Below are positions 7,528 through 17,709 of a DNA stretch of 64,000 bases, piece after piece (the stretch's first letter is position 1; each line of letters starts with the position of its first letter). The position numbers and the translations under genes were made by a program. The notes under the pieces were generated by a model. The model was not told the origin of the DNA. It made no database searches and saw nothing but the letters and a program-made list of their open reading frames with translations. Where the stretch lies: contig CAJJBU010000006.1 in assembly GCA_905182495.1 (NCBI GenBank), positions 62,001 through 126,000 of the forward strand. Reading direction: 5' to 3'. The DNA comes from Flavobacteriales bacterium UBA952 (GTDB lineage Bacteria; Bacteroidota; Bacteroidia; Flavobacteriales_D; Crocinitomicaceae).

Positions 7528-8748
7528 ATGAAAAAGACAAATCTATTATTTGCCGTTCTATTTTTAGTAGCGGTAACAAGTTGCCAGAAGAAAGGATGCA
7601 CTGATCCTAATGCTACAAACTACAACACGGAAGCAGAAAAAGACGATGGTAATTGTGAATACGCTACAGACGAAACAACAGTTTCAATTACAGATAACAT
7701 AACAACAAATACAACTTGGACTGCGGACAAGGTTTATATCCTTGCAAGTAGAATTTCTGTAGAGTCAGGAGCTGAATTAACGATAGAAGCAGGAACAATT
7801 ATTAAAGCTCAGGCAGGAACAGGTCCTAACTCAACTGCACTTCTAATCGCTAGAGGCGGGAAGTTATTTGCGAACGGTACTGCTGATTCACCGATTATCT
7901 TTACATCTGTTGCAGATGAAATTATGCCAGGGGAAAAAGCTAGTCCTAACCTAGACCCAACTTTAGATGGTCTTTGGGGAGGCCTTATCATTTTAGGTAA
8001 CGCGCCAATCTCTGCATCTTCTAATGCCATTCAAATTGAAGGCGTTCCTCCTTCAGATGCCAATGGTCTTTACGGAGGTTCTGATGCGACTGACAACTCT
8101 GGTTCGATCACTTACATTTCTATACGTCACGGTGGTGCAAACATTGGAGAAGGAAACGAAATTAACGGTCTTACTCTAGGTGGTGTTGGTTCAGGAACAG
8201 TTATATCAAATATAGAAGTAGTCGCTAACCAAGATGATGGAATCGAATTCTTTGGTGGAACTGTAAACGTATCAAATCTAATCATATGGAATGCAGGTGA
8301 TGATGCAATTGACACTGACCAAGCATGGTCTGGCACCCTTAACAACTTCATCGTTATAAATCCAGGTGATGAATGTTTTGAGCTTGATGGGCCAGAAGGT
8401 TCGGCTTCAGGAACACACACAATAACCAACGGTAGTATATACGCGGGTAATGCGCAAGGCTTAGTGGATTTAGATGACAACTCAAACCTTATATTTACCA
8501 ACCAATATTTCTTCGGTTTAGCTGCTGGACAAGATTTCGATCAAATGCCAACAGTAGATGGTTTCTTAGATGCTTCTAACTTTCAAGTCACATTGCCTGT
8601 AGGTGGTGTTTTAACAGATTTTTTCAAAGGTGGTTCTGATGCATTTACTATTGAAGTTACTGAAGGAACTAACACTGTTGGAGCAGATGCTTCAGTACTT
8701 ACAGGATGGTCTTGGGCTGGAATCAGTGGTAATCTTTCAGGATTCTAA
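7528..8748 (+). CDS. Surface lipoprotein with predicted parallel beta-helix
   Basis: A 406-residue protein with a lipoprotein signal (MKKTNLLFAVLFLVAVTSC, Cys19 as lipid anchor). Next comes a 'CTDPNATNYNTEAEKDDGNC' element, a cysteine-bracketed motif common in Bacteroidota surface proteins. The remainder has repeats of the type 'ADKVYILASRISVESGAELTIEAGTIIKA', 'GGTVNVSNLIIWNAGDDAIDTD' and 'LNNFIVINPGDECFELDG', as expected of a right-handed parallel beta-helix. Such proteins are often encoded beside the kind of TonB-dependent receptor found next here, so a role in ligand capture at the outer membrane is inferred, with ligand unknown. A terminator hairpin separates the two genes. Confidence 0.7.
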   Translation: MKKTNLLFAVLFLVAVTSCQKKGCTDPNATNYNTEAEKDDGNCEYATDETTVSITDNITTNTTWTADKVYILASRISVESGAELTIEAGTIIKAQAGTGPNSTALLIARGGKLFANGTADSPIIFTSVADEIMPGEKASPNLDPTLDGLWGGLIILGNAPISASSNAIQIEGVPPSDANGLYGGSDATDNSGSITYISIRHGGANIGEGNEINGLTLGGVGSGTVISNIEVVANQDDGIEFFGGTVNVSNLIIWNAGDDAIDTDQAWSGTLNNFIVINPGDECFELDGPEGSASGTHTITNGSIYAGNAQGLVDLDDNSNLIFTNQYFFGLAAGQDFDQMPTVDGFLDASNFQVTLPVGGVLTDFFKGGSDAFTIEVTEGTNTVGADASVLTGWSWAGISGNLSGF

Positions 8749-8781
8749 TACACCCCTTTAAATATTTAATTACTTGTGCAA

Positions 8782-8806
8782 AACTCGCAGCTTTCCGCTG
8801 CGAGTT
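8782..8806 (+). terminator. Intrinsic hairpin between lipoprotein and receptor genes
   Basis: A perfect 10-bp GC-containing stem (AACTCGCAGC / GCTGCGAGTT) with a 5-nt loop lies 33 bp after the lipoprotein stop and 18 bp before the receptor ATG. The following bases (CTGTTATT) are only moderately T-rich, so termination may be partial. It could adjust the lipoprotein:receptor ratio. Confidence 0.6.
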
Positions 8807-8824
8807 CTGTTATTAAAAAAAACG

Positions 8825-11719
8825 ATGATGAAACACCTTTACTTTTTCCTCTTTTTGATCGCAATGAACGTCTTCCCTTCTTTGGGGCAAAATGGCATCA
8901 TCAGAGGATCAATAATTGACGGCGCTACTGGTGAATTTTTACCCATGGTTAAAATACAGGTGGAAGGTCTTAACAAAGGGGCATTTTCCGATCTCGATGG
9001 TAAATTTGAAATATCAATGCCAGTAGGCACATACAGCTTAATATTTTCAATGTATTCCTACAGCAATACGATCATAAGTTCAGTAAAGGTAATAGCAGAA
9101 AAAGTCACTTTGGTTGAAAACACCGAACTAAGGGCACAAGTAACCGAAATAGGTGAAGTTACAGTTCAAGCTGAATACAAAAAAAATACTGAAAATGCCA
9201 TCCTGCGATTGAAGCTCAAGTCGGCCAATATGATTGATGGTATTTCTGCCTCAAGTTTTAGAAAAACAGGAGATTCTGATGCTGCATCTGCAATGAGAAG
9301 AGTTCCGGGTATTTCAGTCGCGAATGGGAAATATATTTTTATTCGTGGTATTGGAGACCGTTACAATAAAACAATTTTAAACGGCTTAGACATTCCAGGG
9401 TTAGATCCAGATAGAAACACGCTGCAAATGGATATTTTCCCAACATCACTTATTGACAATATAGTTGTCAATAAAACATTCAGTGCGGAGTTGCCCGCAG
9501 ATTTTACAGGTGGACTGGTAAATATTGAGCTCGCAAGCTTTCCAAACCAAAAAACACAAAGTATTTCTTTCAGAGCAGGTTATAATCCGAACTTCCACCT
9601 TCGCAGTGATTATTTGGATTATCAAGGAGGTAAAACTGATTTTCTTGGTTTTGATGATGGCACAAGAACGATACCAGCGGAAACAAACATCCCATCGTTT
9701 GTACAAACTCTAGGTAGCAATACAGAAGCTGCAGACCGATATGCGGATATTTTAAATTCCTTCAATAAAACACTAGCAGCAAAGGAATCACAAAGCTTTT
9801 TAGATGGTGGATTAGCAATGAATTTTGGAGATCAAATAAAAAAAGAAAAAAGAACCATTGCGTACAATTTCATGCTGAATTATAGAAACAATACGGAATT
9901 CTATAAAGATGCATTGTTCGCAAGCTATGGACTTCCTGGCAATCCAGACAAAACAGAAATGGATACCCTTGAATATCAAAAGGGTGATTATGGTATAAAT
10001 ACAGTGATGCTTAGTTCGCTTGCCGGATTTGCAGTAAAAACATTAAAGGCAAAATACAGTATTACAGCCATGCACCTTCAAAATGGCGAGTCAAGTGCGG
10101 GTATTTTTGATTTTATCAATAATGATGAAGGTTCATACTTTACGGGATACCAACATAACTTATCGTATAGCCAAAAATCACTTACGAATGTTCATATTGC
10201 TGCGAAGTATAAACTTGAAGAAAAAAATTGGGACCTAGAATGGAAGCTATCTCCAACATTCTCAAGAATTAAGGATCCAGATATTCGTTTTACCCGCTAT
10301 GAAAATGTAAACGACGGCGGTGTAAGAATAAGTTCTGAGTCTGGTTTTCCAGAACGTATTTGGAGAGACCTTTCAGAAATCAATGGTGTTGGAATTATAG
10401 CGGGAAAGAAAACCTATTCTGCATTTGGATCTAAAGCCTATTTAAAGTTAGGGACGAGATATACCTATAAGCAAAGGGATTTCTCCATTAAGAATTTTCA
10501 AGTAAATATAAGAGGAGATATTCCCCTTACAGGAGACCCAGACGAATTATTTAGCAATGAAAATTTATGGCCCTATCTCGGCAATCCGCAAGAAGGAACA
10601 ACAATCGATACCCCTTTCTTACCGAATAACCCTAATACATTTAATTCGAGTATAAGTAATGCGTCAGCGTATGTGTCGAATGAAATGACAATCGGTAAGA
10701 AATTTAAATCAACAATTGGTCTGAGAGCTGAATATTACACACACAGATATACAGGACAAGACCAACTAGGCACCAATGTTTTAAACAACGAAAAGGTTCT
10801 TGAAAACTTAGGCATTTTCCCGGCATTGAACCTGGTTTATTCTGTAACAGAAAATCAAAATTTCAGGTTTTCTTATGGAAAGACCATTGCCAGACCATCT
10901 TTTAAAGAACTATCTTATGCTGAAATATTTGATCCAATCACGGGTAGGACATTCGTTGGTGGTTTGTTTCAGGATGCAGATAACGCCACAGGAGTTGTTT
11001 ATTGGGATGGTGAATTGACGAGTACAGATATACATAACCTAGATTTCAGATGGGAGGTGTTTCCTAGCAAGGGACGTACCGTTTCTATCAGTGCCTTTTA
11101 CAAAAAGTTTATTAATCCTATTGAGATTATTCAATACGCTACACAACCAGGTGCTTTCCAACCCCGAAATGTGGGAGATGGCCAGGTAGTGGGTGGAGAA
11201 ATTGAAATCAGAGAAAATCTAAGTTGGATTAGTGAGAAAACAGAAGCCTTTGATTTTATACTAAACGTAACCATTGTTGATTCTCGAATTGACTTAAGCC
11301 AAACAGAATATGACAGCCGCCTGGCTAACGCAAGAACGGGTCAGGTTATCGAATCCTTCAGAAAGATGGCCGGCCAAGCACCCTACATCATAAATGGTGG
11401 TTTTTCTTTTAATGGTGCAGAGAATGGGTTTTTTAGCAATTTTCAAGCAGGTCTATTTTACAACGTTCAAGGGAAAACATTGCAGTTCGCAGGTATTGTT
11501 GATCGACCCGATATTTACAGTGTCCCATTTCATAGCTTAAACTTTAATTTCAATAAAGCATTCGGTAAAGACGAGATGTACAGCTTAGGTGTTAAAGTCA
11601 CCAATTGTCTAAATGATAAAAGGGAAAGCGTATTCGAATCTTATAATGCACAAAATCAATTCTTCTCGCAATTGTCTCCTGGAGTATCTGGATCACTCCG
11701 ATTTAGAATTAACTTGTAA
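8825..11719 (+). CDS. TonB-dependent outer-membrane receptor
   Basis: A 964-residue receptor when started at ATG 8825, which directly precedes a signal peptide (MMKHLYFFLFLIAMNVFPSLGQ). An upstream in-frame TTG at 8774 lies inside the hairpin region and is unlikely. Domains: carboxypeptidase-regulatory-like beta-sandwich (about 22-105: 'GIIRGSIIDGATGEFLPMVKIQVEG', 'SDLDGKFEISMPVGTYSL'), plug (about 115-240: 'DAASAMRRVPGISVANGKYIFIRG', then 'NGLDIPGLDPDRNTLQMD'), then a barrel ending 'LSPGVSGSLRFRINL' with terminal aromatic/hydrophobic residues. It imports an unknown ligand using TonB energy. It follows a beta-helix lipoprotein, its likely partner. Confidence 0.88.
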   Translation: MMKHLYFFLFLIAMNVFPSLGQNGIIRGSIIDGATGEFLPMVKIQVEGLNKGAFSDLDGKFEISMPVGTYSLIFSMYSYSNTIISSVKVIAEKVTLVENTELRAQVTEIGEVTVQAEYKKNTENAILRLKLKSANMIDGISASSFRKTGDSDAASAMRRVPGISVANGKYIFIRGIGDRYNKTILNGLDIPGLDPDRNTLQMDIFPTSLIDNIVVNKTFSAELPADFTGGLVNIELASFPNQKTQSISFRAGYNPNFHLRSDYLDYQGGKTDFLGFDDGTRTIPAETNIPSFVQTLGSNTEAADRYADILNSFNKTLAAKESQSFLDGGLAMNFGDQIKKEKRTIAYNFMLNYRNNTEFYKDALFASYGLPGNPDKTEMDTLEYQKGDYGINTVMLSSLAGFAVKTLKAKYSITAMHLQNGESSAGIFDFINNDEGSYFTGYQHNLSYSQKSLTNVHIAAKYKLEEKNWDLEWKLSPTFSRIKDPDIRFTRYENVNDGGVRISSESGFPERIWRDLSEINGVGIIAGKKTYSAFGSKAYLKLGTRYTYKQRDFSIKNFQVNIRGDIPLTGDPDELFSNENLWPYLGNPQEGTTIDTPFLPNNPNTFNSSISNASAYVSNEMTIGKKFKSTIGLRAEYYTHRYTGQDQLGTNVLNNEKVLENLGIFPALNLVYSVTENQNFRFSYGKTIARPSFKELSYAEIFDPITGRTFVGGLFQDADNATGVVYWDGELTSTDIHNLDFRWEVFPSKGRTVSISAFYKKFINPIEIIQYATQPGAFQPRNVGDGQVVGGEIEIRENLSWISEKTEAFDFILNVTIVDSRIDLSQTEYDSRLANARTGQVIESFRKMAGQAPYIINGGFSFNGAENGFFSNFQAGLFYNVQGKTLQFAGIVDRPDIYSVPFHSLNFNFNKAFGKDEMYSLGVKVTNCLNDKRESVFESYNAQNQFFSQLSPGVSGSLRFRINL

Positions 11720-11835
11720 TTCAAATCAACTGATATTCTGAGCAAGTATTAAATTTCATTGATCTGCTAAATTAATTGTGAAAAACTGAAACCAAATTCA
11801 ATAACTCTCGTTTCACCTTTCACACATTAATCACA

Positions 11836-12732
11836 ATGAAAAACTTTTTTACTTCATTCCTTATTTGTTTGACTCCGGTATTTATTAATGCCAGTTCAAA
11901 TAACGCTAGGAAAGATTATATAAAAGAGTATAGCGCCATAGCTGTTGAACAAATGATGGCATTTAACATACCCGCGAGCATTACACTTGCACAAGGTATT
12001 TTAGAGTCTGGGGCAGGGAATTCACTTTTGGCTCAGTCTTCAAACAACCATTTCGGAATTAAATGCGGTGGTAGTTGGAATGGAAAAACATCCTTCCATG
12101 ATGATGATAGAAAAAATGAATGTTTTCGGGCATACTCAGAAGTGATTGAATCCTATATTGATCATAGTAAGTTTTTAACCTCAAATCAACGCTACGCATC
12201 CTTATTTAATTTTGAAAATGAAGATTATAAGTCATGGGCAAATGGTTTGAGCAAAGCCGGGTATGCTACCAATCCTCATTATGCAAAAAGACTTATTCAA
12301 TTGATTGAAGAAGAGGAATTGTATCAATATGATCGTATGCGAAAAAAAATGCCGATTGTATCACAGAAGTCTCAAGGTTTAATTCAAATACAGGCTTCTC
12401 AGGTTTCTATTAATAGATTAAACGTAATAGCATCTTTGAAAGGTGAAACATTTTATAAAATAAGTTTAAAAACAGGGATTTCTTTAAGACAATTACATAA
12501 GTACAATGCTGCATTGGGTACTATGGAGAATATTACAAAAGGGACACCAATCTACTTACAAGCTAAGAAAAGACGTGCCCATTTCAAAAAATTCATTGTC
12601 CTTTCATCCAATAGCACACTCGCTGATGTTTCACAGTCAGAAGGTGTTAGAATAAAATCACTCATGAAAATAAATCGTATTTCCACTCCACACCAACTGC
12701 TGGAGAGTGGCGTAAAAATATTCCTGCGTTAG
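11836..12732 (+). CDS. Glucosaminidase (GH73) with LysM-like tail
   Basis: A 298-residue secreted peptidoglycan hydrolase. After a signal peptide (about 1-20) comes a GH73 N-acetylglucosaminidase domain (about 25-155). Visible are 'IPASITLAQGILESGAGNSLLA' with the expected catalytic Glu in 'ILESGAG', 'SNNHFGIKC', 'ECFRAYSEVIESYIDHSKFL' and 'WANGLSKAGYATNPHYAKRLIQLIE'. The C-terminal part (about 195-298) holds two LysM-like segments ('VIASLKGETFYKISLKTGISLRQLHKYN' and 'VLSSNSTLADVSQSEGVRIKSLMKINRI') that would bind peptidoglycan. It cleaves glycan strands during growth or septation. A strong terminator follows. Confidence 0.88.
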   Translation: MKNFFTSFLICLTPVFINASSNNARKDYIKEYSAIAVEQMMAFNIPASITLAQGILESGAGNSLLAQSSNNHFGIKCGGSWNGKTSFHDDDRKNECFRAYSEVIESYIDHSKFLTSNQRYASLFNFENEDYKSWANGLSKAGYATNPHYAKRLIQLIEEEELYQYDRMRKKMPIVSQKSQGLIQIQASQVSINRLNVIASLKGETFYKISLKTGISLRQLHKYNAALGTMENITKGTPIYLQAKKRRAHFKKFIVLSSNSTLADVSQSEGVRIKSLMKINRISTPHQLLESGVKIFLR

Positions 12733-12768
12733 ACTTAGGTCACAAGGAATTTGTTTGTTGTTTGTTTT

Positions 12769-12789
12769 AAAGCCCCTTCTTGGGGCTTT
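12769..12789 (+). terminator. Rho-independent terminator after the glucosaminidase gene
   Basis: An 8-bp stem AAAGCCCC / GGGGCTTT with a TTCTT loop is followed by a continuous T-tract. It ends transcription of the glucosaminidase gene 36 bp after its stop. Confidence 0.85.
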
Positions 12790-12842
12790 TTTTATTAACA
12801 AGAATAAAGAAAGGGAAAATCTTTTCGTAAATTCGGCCTTCC

Positions 12843-13337
12843 ATGAAAACCTTAGGCTTTTTACTATTATTGTGTTCAAACGCTTATATCCATGCACATG
12901 AATCTTATTTTTCATTCGCTGAAATGCAATATGATTCAACCTGTTCTTGTTTAGAAGTCACCCTTACCCTTTCAGCACATGACCTTGAAGAATTTTCCTT
13001 AAGTAAAAACATCATCAAATCTGAACTGGAGATTGGGCTTGAAAGTGAAATAACACGGAATACTATATTTCAAGATATCATCCTAGAAGGCTTTAAAATA
13101 AGTCAATTTAGAAAGGATATAACACTGTTTTATGAAGGCTATGAACTTTTTGATGACGGTACTTGTTCATTTTACCTGAGGAGTGATCAAGTCCTGAAAG
13201 ATCAAGTGACTCTTTTTTATGGACTTTTCATGACCATGCATGCTGAACAACAAAATAAACTAAGCTATAAAAACCAAGAACTACAAACGGTATACAACTT
13301 CTTTATATTCAAACGAGAAAACGAAATTCAATTATGA
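12843..13337 (+). CDS. Small secreted protein preceding M1 peptidase (DUF6702-like)
   Basis: A 164-residue protein with a signal peptide (MKTLGFLLLLCSNAYIHA). The mature N-terminus 'HESYFSFAEMQYDSTCSCLEVTLTLSAHDLEEF' matches the arrangement 'H-[PS]-Y-[FY]...E-[IM]...L-E-[IV]-[ST]-[VL]-[KT]...D-L-E' of DUF6702 proteins, which sit upstream of M1-family peptidases in Flavobacteriia. The family name is from memory of that pattern and is moderately sure; function is unknown. It ends by overlapping the M1 gene by 4 bp (ATGA), so they are translationally coupled and probably act together in the cell envelope. Confidence 0.65.
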   Translation: MKTLGFLLLLCSNAYIHAHESYFSFAEMQYDSTCSCLEVTLTLSAHDLEEFSLSKNIIKSELEIGLESEITRNTIFQDIILEGFKISQFRKDITLFYEGYELFDDGTCSFYLRSDQVLKDQVTLFYGLFMTMHAEQQNKLSYKNQELQTVYNFFIFKRENEIQL

Positions 13338-15646
13338 AATATATCTTTCCTATTTTAACGCTATCAATTTGTTTATTATCTAGCATGAGTTATGCGCAAA
13401 AAAAATTCGCGCAAATCGAAAATTTAATTCCGACTCCAAACGAGTACAGGAATGCGGCAGGTGCACCCGGTCATAACTATTATCAGCAGCAAGCCGATTA
13501 TAAAATGGATCTCGTATTAGAAGATCATACTCAAATATTGAGGGGTACAGAAACCATAACGTACACAAATAATTCGCCTGATGTACTAGAATATCTTTGG
13601 TTACAACTAGATCAAAATTTGTTTTCAAGAACATCTGACTCTAAATTAATTACCGTAGAGAAAATGGAAGATTTTAGATCCTTAAATCAAATTGAGCGAA
13701 AGTTATTTGATTATGATGGTGGTTTTAAAATCGAAGAGGTAAAGGCTACAAATGGCGAAGATCTGAGCTATGCGATTAACAAAACAATGTTGCGTATTGA
13801 TTTAAAGCAAGCCTTAAAAACGAACGGCAGTATTTCTTTTAATATCAAATGGTGGTATAATGTCAACGACAGAATGGCTGTTGGCGGTAGATCTGGATAT
13901 GAATATTTTGAAGAAGAAGACAATTATATTTATACAATTGCTCAGTTCTTTCCGAGAATGTGCGTATACGATGACGTATCAGGATGGCAAAACAAGCAAT
14001 TCTTGGGTAGAGGAGAATTTACCCTGCCATTTGGAAATTATGATGTCTCCTTGACTGTTCCTGGCGATCATGTTGTTTCTGCAACGGGTACAATTCAAAA
14101 TGAGAGCACCGTACTGTCTCCTACTCAAAGAAAACGTCTTCAAAAAGCAAGGAAATCAGACTCACCTGTTTTCATCGTAACACAGGAGGAAGCAGAAAAA
14201 GCAGAAAAAAGCAAAGTGAAATCTTTAAAAACATGGAGATTTAAGGCTTCAAACGTAAGAGATTTTGCATTTGCAAGCTCAAGAAAATTTATTTGGGATG
14301 GTCAGAACTCAAGTGTAGGCGATCATGATGTATTGTGTATGTCATATTATCCAAAGGAAGGTAATCCACTATGGGAAAGGTATTCAACTAAACTCGTTGC
14401 CCACACCGTAAAAACCTATTCAAAATTCACTACAAATTACCCCTACCCTGTTGCGATTTCTGTACATTCTAAATCAATTGGAATGGAATACCCTATGATT
14501 TGTTTTAATGGAGGTCGTCCCGAATCAGATGGAACCTACACAGAGAGAACAAAATATGGCATGTGGGGCGTTATTATTCATGAAGTTGGTCACAACTTCT
14601 TCCCCATGATTATCAATTCTGATGAAAGACAGTGGACATGGATGGATGAAGGGCTCAATACCTTTGTTCAATATTTAACAGAACAAGAATGGGAAAGAGG
14701 ATATCCTTCAAGAAGAGGGCCCGCTTATAAGATTGCCGATTATATGAGAGGAGACAAATCAAACATCTCTCCTATTATGACCAACTCTGAAAGTATTAGA
14801 CAGTTTGGCAACAATGCCTATGGAAAACCTGCAACAGCGCTTAATATTTTGCGTGAAACGATCATGGGGCGTGAGCTTTTTGATTTTGCATTCAAAACAT
14901 ACTGTGAACGTTGGAAGTTCAAGCACCCTACTCCTGCCGACTTCTTTAGGACCATGGAGGATGCTTCTGCTGTTGATTTAGATTGGTTTTGGAGAGGATG
15001 GTTTTTTAGTACGGACCACGTAGATATTGCTCTTTCAAATGTTAAACTTTTTCAACTAAATACGCAAAATCCCGAAATCGAAAAGGTATTTTTAAAAGAC
15101 CAAAATAGCAATAGAGATATCCATATTGGTGACTCAAAAAATAAAGAATCCATAAAGTCAACCATAAATGAAAGAGATACCCTTATTGATGATTTCTATG
15201 GGAAACGTGACATATATAAGGTGGATGCCCTGGATTTAAAAGAATATGAAAGCTTAAAACAAAGATTGGATGACGGTAAAATAAACTCATTGAATGCAGG
15301 TCACTTTTTCTATGAGCTGACGTTTGACAACATCGGAGGGTTGGTTATGCCTCTTATTATTAAAATCTCTTATCGGGACAATACATCTGAGGTGGTCAGA
15401 ATACCTGCTGAGGTGTGGAGGGCAAAAGAGAATGTTGTCACTAAAGTTTTGATACTCAATAAAGAGGTTGCTAGCTTTCAATTAGATCCATTTCTAGAAA
15501 CTGCAGATACTGATTTACAAAATAATGCGTGGCCAAAAAAGATGCTTCCATCACGATACGACTTGTTTCAAGAACGTAAAATGAGAATGCAGCAAAGGGA
15601 GAACCCTATGCAAAGACAGATAAGAGTTGACCAACTAAAAAATTAA
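13334..15646 (+). CDS. M1 family metallopeptidase
   Basis: A 770-residue secreted zinc peptidase with a signal peptide (MKYIFPILTLSICLLSSMSYAQ). The N-terminal beta domain carries the 'YKMDLVLEDHTQILRGTETITYTNNSPD' block. The catalytic domain has HEVGH at 416-420 and a downstream 'WMDEGLNTFVQYLTEQEWE' giving the third zinc ligand (HExxH-x18-E). The usual exopeptidase GAMEN motif is replaced by 'IGMEYPMICFNGG'. This subclass is abundant in Bacteroidota and likely digests peptides outside the cell or in the periplasm. The C-terminal third (after about 580) is a mixed-strand region without recognised function. It is coupled to the small gene upstream. A second, broken relative lies at 38300-41272. 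Confidence 0.9.
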   Translation: MKYIFPILTLSICLLSSMSYAQKKFAQIENLIPTPNEYRNAAGAPGHNYYQQQADYKMDLVLEDHTQILRGTETITYTNNSPDVLEYLWLQLDQNLFSRTSDSKLITVEKMEDFRSLNQIERKLFDYDGGFKIEEVKATNGEDLSYAINKTMLRIDLKQALKTNGSISFNIKWWYNVNDRMAVGGRSGYEYFEEEDNYIYTIAQFFPRMCVYDDVSGWQNKQFLGRGEFTLPFGNYDVSLTVPGDHVVSATGTIQNESTVLSPTQRKRLQKARKSDSPVFIVTQEEAEKAEKSKVKSLKTWRFKASNVRDFAFASSRKFIWDGQNSSVGDHDVLCMSYYPKEGNPLWERYSTKLVAHTVKTYSKFTTNYPYPVAISVHSKSIGMEYPMICFNGGRPESDGTYTERTKYGMWGVIIHEVGHNFFPMIINSDERQWTWMDEGLNTFVQYLTEQEWERGYPSRRGPAYKIADYMRGDKSNISPIMTNSESIRQFGNNAYGKPATALNILRETIMGRELFDFAFKTYCERWKFKHPTPADFFRTMEDASAVDLDWFWRGWFFSTDHVDIALSNVKLFQLNTQNPEIEKVFLKDQNSNRDIHIGDSKNKESIKSTINERDTLIDDFYGKRDIYKVDALDLKEYESLKQRLDDGKINSLNAGHFFYELTFDNIGGLVMPLIIKISYRDNTSEVVRIPAEVWRAKENVVTKVLILNKEVASFQLDPFLETADTDLQNNAWPKKMLPSRYDLFQERKMRMQQRENPMQRQIRVDQLKN

Positions 15647-15912
15647 TGCTGGGTTCAATATATTCAATCTCTTCTCGTATAAATTATTTATACTGGTTAA
15701 CAAGCTTATATACTATTTAAAAACCTTGTTGATCTTAACATAGATAGTAGTTATGCTTTCACCTATACAATAAATATAATTTCAAGCAACTTTGGCCGTA
15801 AAGGTTTGGGATTGAATGGTCATCTCACCTTTATAAACGTATAGACATGAGGCCCACGAATGAAATTCATAGTTGAAAATGGATTATAGATTTCCTTAAT
15901 TTGATAAAAACA

Positions 15913-16356
15913 CTAGGGTTTGTATATAAATGTATTCTCAATGCAGGCTTCTAGGCGTTCAGGAAATTGTGTGCCGATCGAGAATTCATTGCGTGTATTG
16001 TTTTCGCCTTCATATTTGAGGATAACAGCATGAGGTCCCTGAATATTATAAAGCCATCCTATTGGTGTGATTCTAATACCATAACCATAATACCATGGCG
16101 TTTTAATTTGTTGAACGGATGAATAAGAAATGATCTTAAAAGTAATCCGAATGATACCTATTCCATAAATGAGCTTAATTTTATCAGAATAAACCTCGAT
16201 CCTTAGCTTATAAAACATGAATATCAGCAAGAGAAATAAAGCATCCATACTGAGCGCTTGCCAAATCAAATCGTTTGAAAAAAAATGTACAATTAATCCG
16301 ATAATTAATAGTGGTATGATTGTAAACCTACCGTATTGTGTGCTGCTATACATCAT
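15913..16356 (-). CDS. Membrane protein with bacterial PH-like domain
   Basis: A 147-residue protein. Two hydrophobic segments near the N-terminus (about 12-30 'IIPLLIIGLIVHFF' and 35-50 'ALSMDALFLLLIFMFY') form a hairpin. They are followed by a soluble strand-rich domain: 'LRIEVYSDKIKLIYGIGIIRITFKIISYSSVQQIK', 'YGYGIRITPIGWLYNI', 'HAVILKYEG', 'FSIGTQFPERLEACIENTF'. The order resembles bacterial PH (bPH) domains. Role unknown. It lies downstream of der, on the same strand with 31 bp between. Confidence 0.6.
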   Translation of the reverse strand: MMYSSTQYGRFTIIPLLIIGLIVHFFSNDLIWQALSMDALFLLLIFMFYKLRIEVYSDKIKLIYGIGIIRITFKIISYSSVQQIKTPWYYGYGIRITPIGWLYNIQGPHAVILKYEGENNTRNEFSIGTQFPERLEACIENTFIYKP

Positions 16357-16387
16357 GAATTAAAAGTACCTCAATTTCAGGCTATTC

Positions 16388-17698
16388 TTATTTCTTACGG
16401 AAGAAAATCTTAACTGGAACACCTTCAAAGTCAAAGTTGTCGCGAAGCCTATTCTCAAAAAAGCGCTTATAAGCATCGGTCACATATTGAGGTAAATTAC
16501 AAAAGACAGCAAACGAAGGTGCATGCGTGGGCAATTGTTGAATAAACTTAATCTTTATATACTTCCCCTTCACAGATGGAGGTGGTGTCGCGTGCACAAC
16601 ATCAAGCATGATGTCATTTAACTTAGAGGTCGGTATTTTTTGGATTCTATTTTTGAAGACAGTCATTGCAGTCTCAATTGACTTATGTATTCTTTGCTTG
16701 GATAGCGTTGAAGTAAAAACAATCGGAACATCATTAAACGGAGAAAGCTGCTCACGTAATTTATCCTCATAATTTTTAACAGAGTTTTGATCCTTTTCTA
16801 ATAAATCCCACTTATTGACCAATACAACAACACCTTTTGAGTTCTTTTCTATCATATAGAAAATATTCAAATCTTGCTTCTGTAAACCTTCTGATGCGTC
16901 CATCAAAAACAAGCATACATCTGAATTTTCAATTGTTCGAACCGAACGTAAAACTGAATAATATTCAATATCCTCTGTAACTTTTGCTTTCTTACGAATA
17001 CCCGCGGTGTCAATCAATAAGAAATCAAAACCAAAAGCATTATATCTTGTATGTATAGAGTCTCTCGTTGTACCTGAGATGTCTGTAACAATATTGCGAT
17101 CCTTCCCTGTAAAAGCATTGATCAGTGAAGATTTCCCAACATTAGGCTTACCTACAATTGCAATTCTCGGCAAATCAGTTTCCTCTAGAACTGAGTGGTC
17201 GTGTGCATCAAAATAGGTAACGACCTCATCAAGGATCTCACCTGTCCCCGATCCATTTGTAGCCGATAAATCATAAACCTCTCCCAAACCAAAAGAATAA
17301 AACTCAGAAGACAAACCAACACGAGCTGTATTGTCTACCTTATTTGCAACAACGATAATATGCTTATTACTTTTTCGTAACAGTTCTGCAACAACCAGGT
17401 CCATATCTATAATCCCAGTAGTCACATCGACCATAAAAAGAATTACCGATGCCTCATCAATTGCAATTTCAACCTGTTTTCGAATCTCCGATTCAAATAT
17501 ATCTTCCTTTGTTTTCGCATAACCCCCTGTATCTATGACAGAGAAATCACATCCATTCCATTCACCGTGACCATAGATACGGTCACGAGTTACACCACTA
17601 ATCTCTTTTACAATTGCATCTCTAGATTCTGTTAACCTATTAAAAAGAGTCGATTTCCCTACGTTTGGTCGGCCAACAACGGCAACTATATTTGACAT
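16388..17698 (-). CDS. der: Ribosome-associated GTPase Der (EngA)
   Basis: A 436-residue double GTPase needed for 50S subunit maturation. Two tandem G domains are seen: G1 with '[14 protein letters not shown]' (residues 8-21) and 'VIDTGGY', and G2 with '[14 protein letters not shown]' (about 182-195), 'SGTTRDSI', '[10 protein letters not shown]' and 'NKWDLL'. A C-terminal KH-like domain (about 350-436) ends '[15 protein letters not shown]'. All nucleotide-binding motifs are intact and length is typical. The gene begins 11 bp after era, so the two ribosome-assembly GTPases form an operon. Confidence 0.97.
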   Translation of the reverse strand: MSNIVAVVGRPNVGKSTLFNRLTESRDAIVKEISGVTRDRIYGHGEWNGCDFSVIDTGGYAKTKEDIFESEIRKQVEIAIDEASVILFMVDVTTGIIDMDLVVAELLRKSNKHIIVVANKVDNTARVGLSSEFYSFGLGEVYDLSATNGSGTGEILDEVVTYFDAHDHSVLEETDLPRIAIVGKPNVGKSSLINAFTGKDRNIVTDISGTTRDSIHTRYNAFGFDFLLIDTAGIRKKAKVTEDIEYYSVLRSVRTIENSDVCLFLMDASEGLQKQDLNIFYMIEKNSKGVVVLVNKWDLLEKDQNSVKNYEDKLREQLSPFNDVPIVFTSTLSKQRIHKSIETAMTVFKNRIQKIPTSKLNDIMLDVVHATPPPSVKGKYIKIKFIQQLPTHAPSFAVFCNLPQYVTDAYKRFFENRLRDNFDFEGVPVKIFFRKK

Positions 17699-17709
17699 AT
17701 GCTAATTCT

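Noticed and set aside
7809..8501. Two minus-strand frames inside the beta-helix lipoprotein gene
   Set aside because: Pure antisense shadows of a well-supported gene; sequences are proline/serine-rich without any domain.
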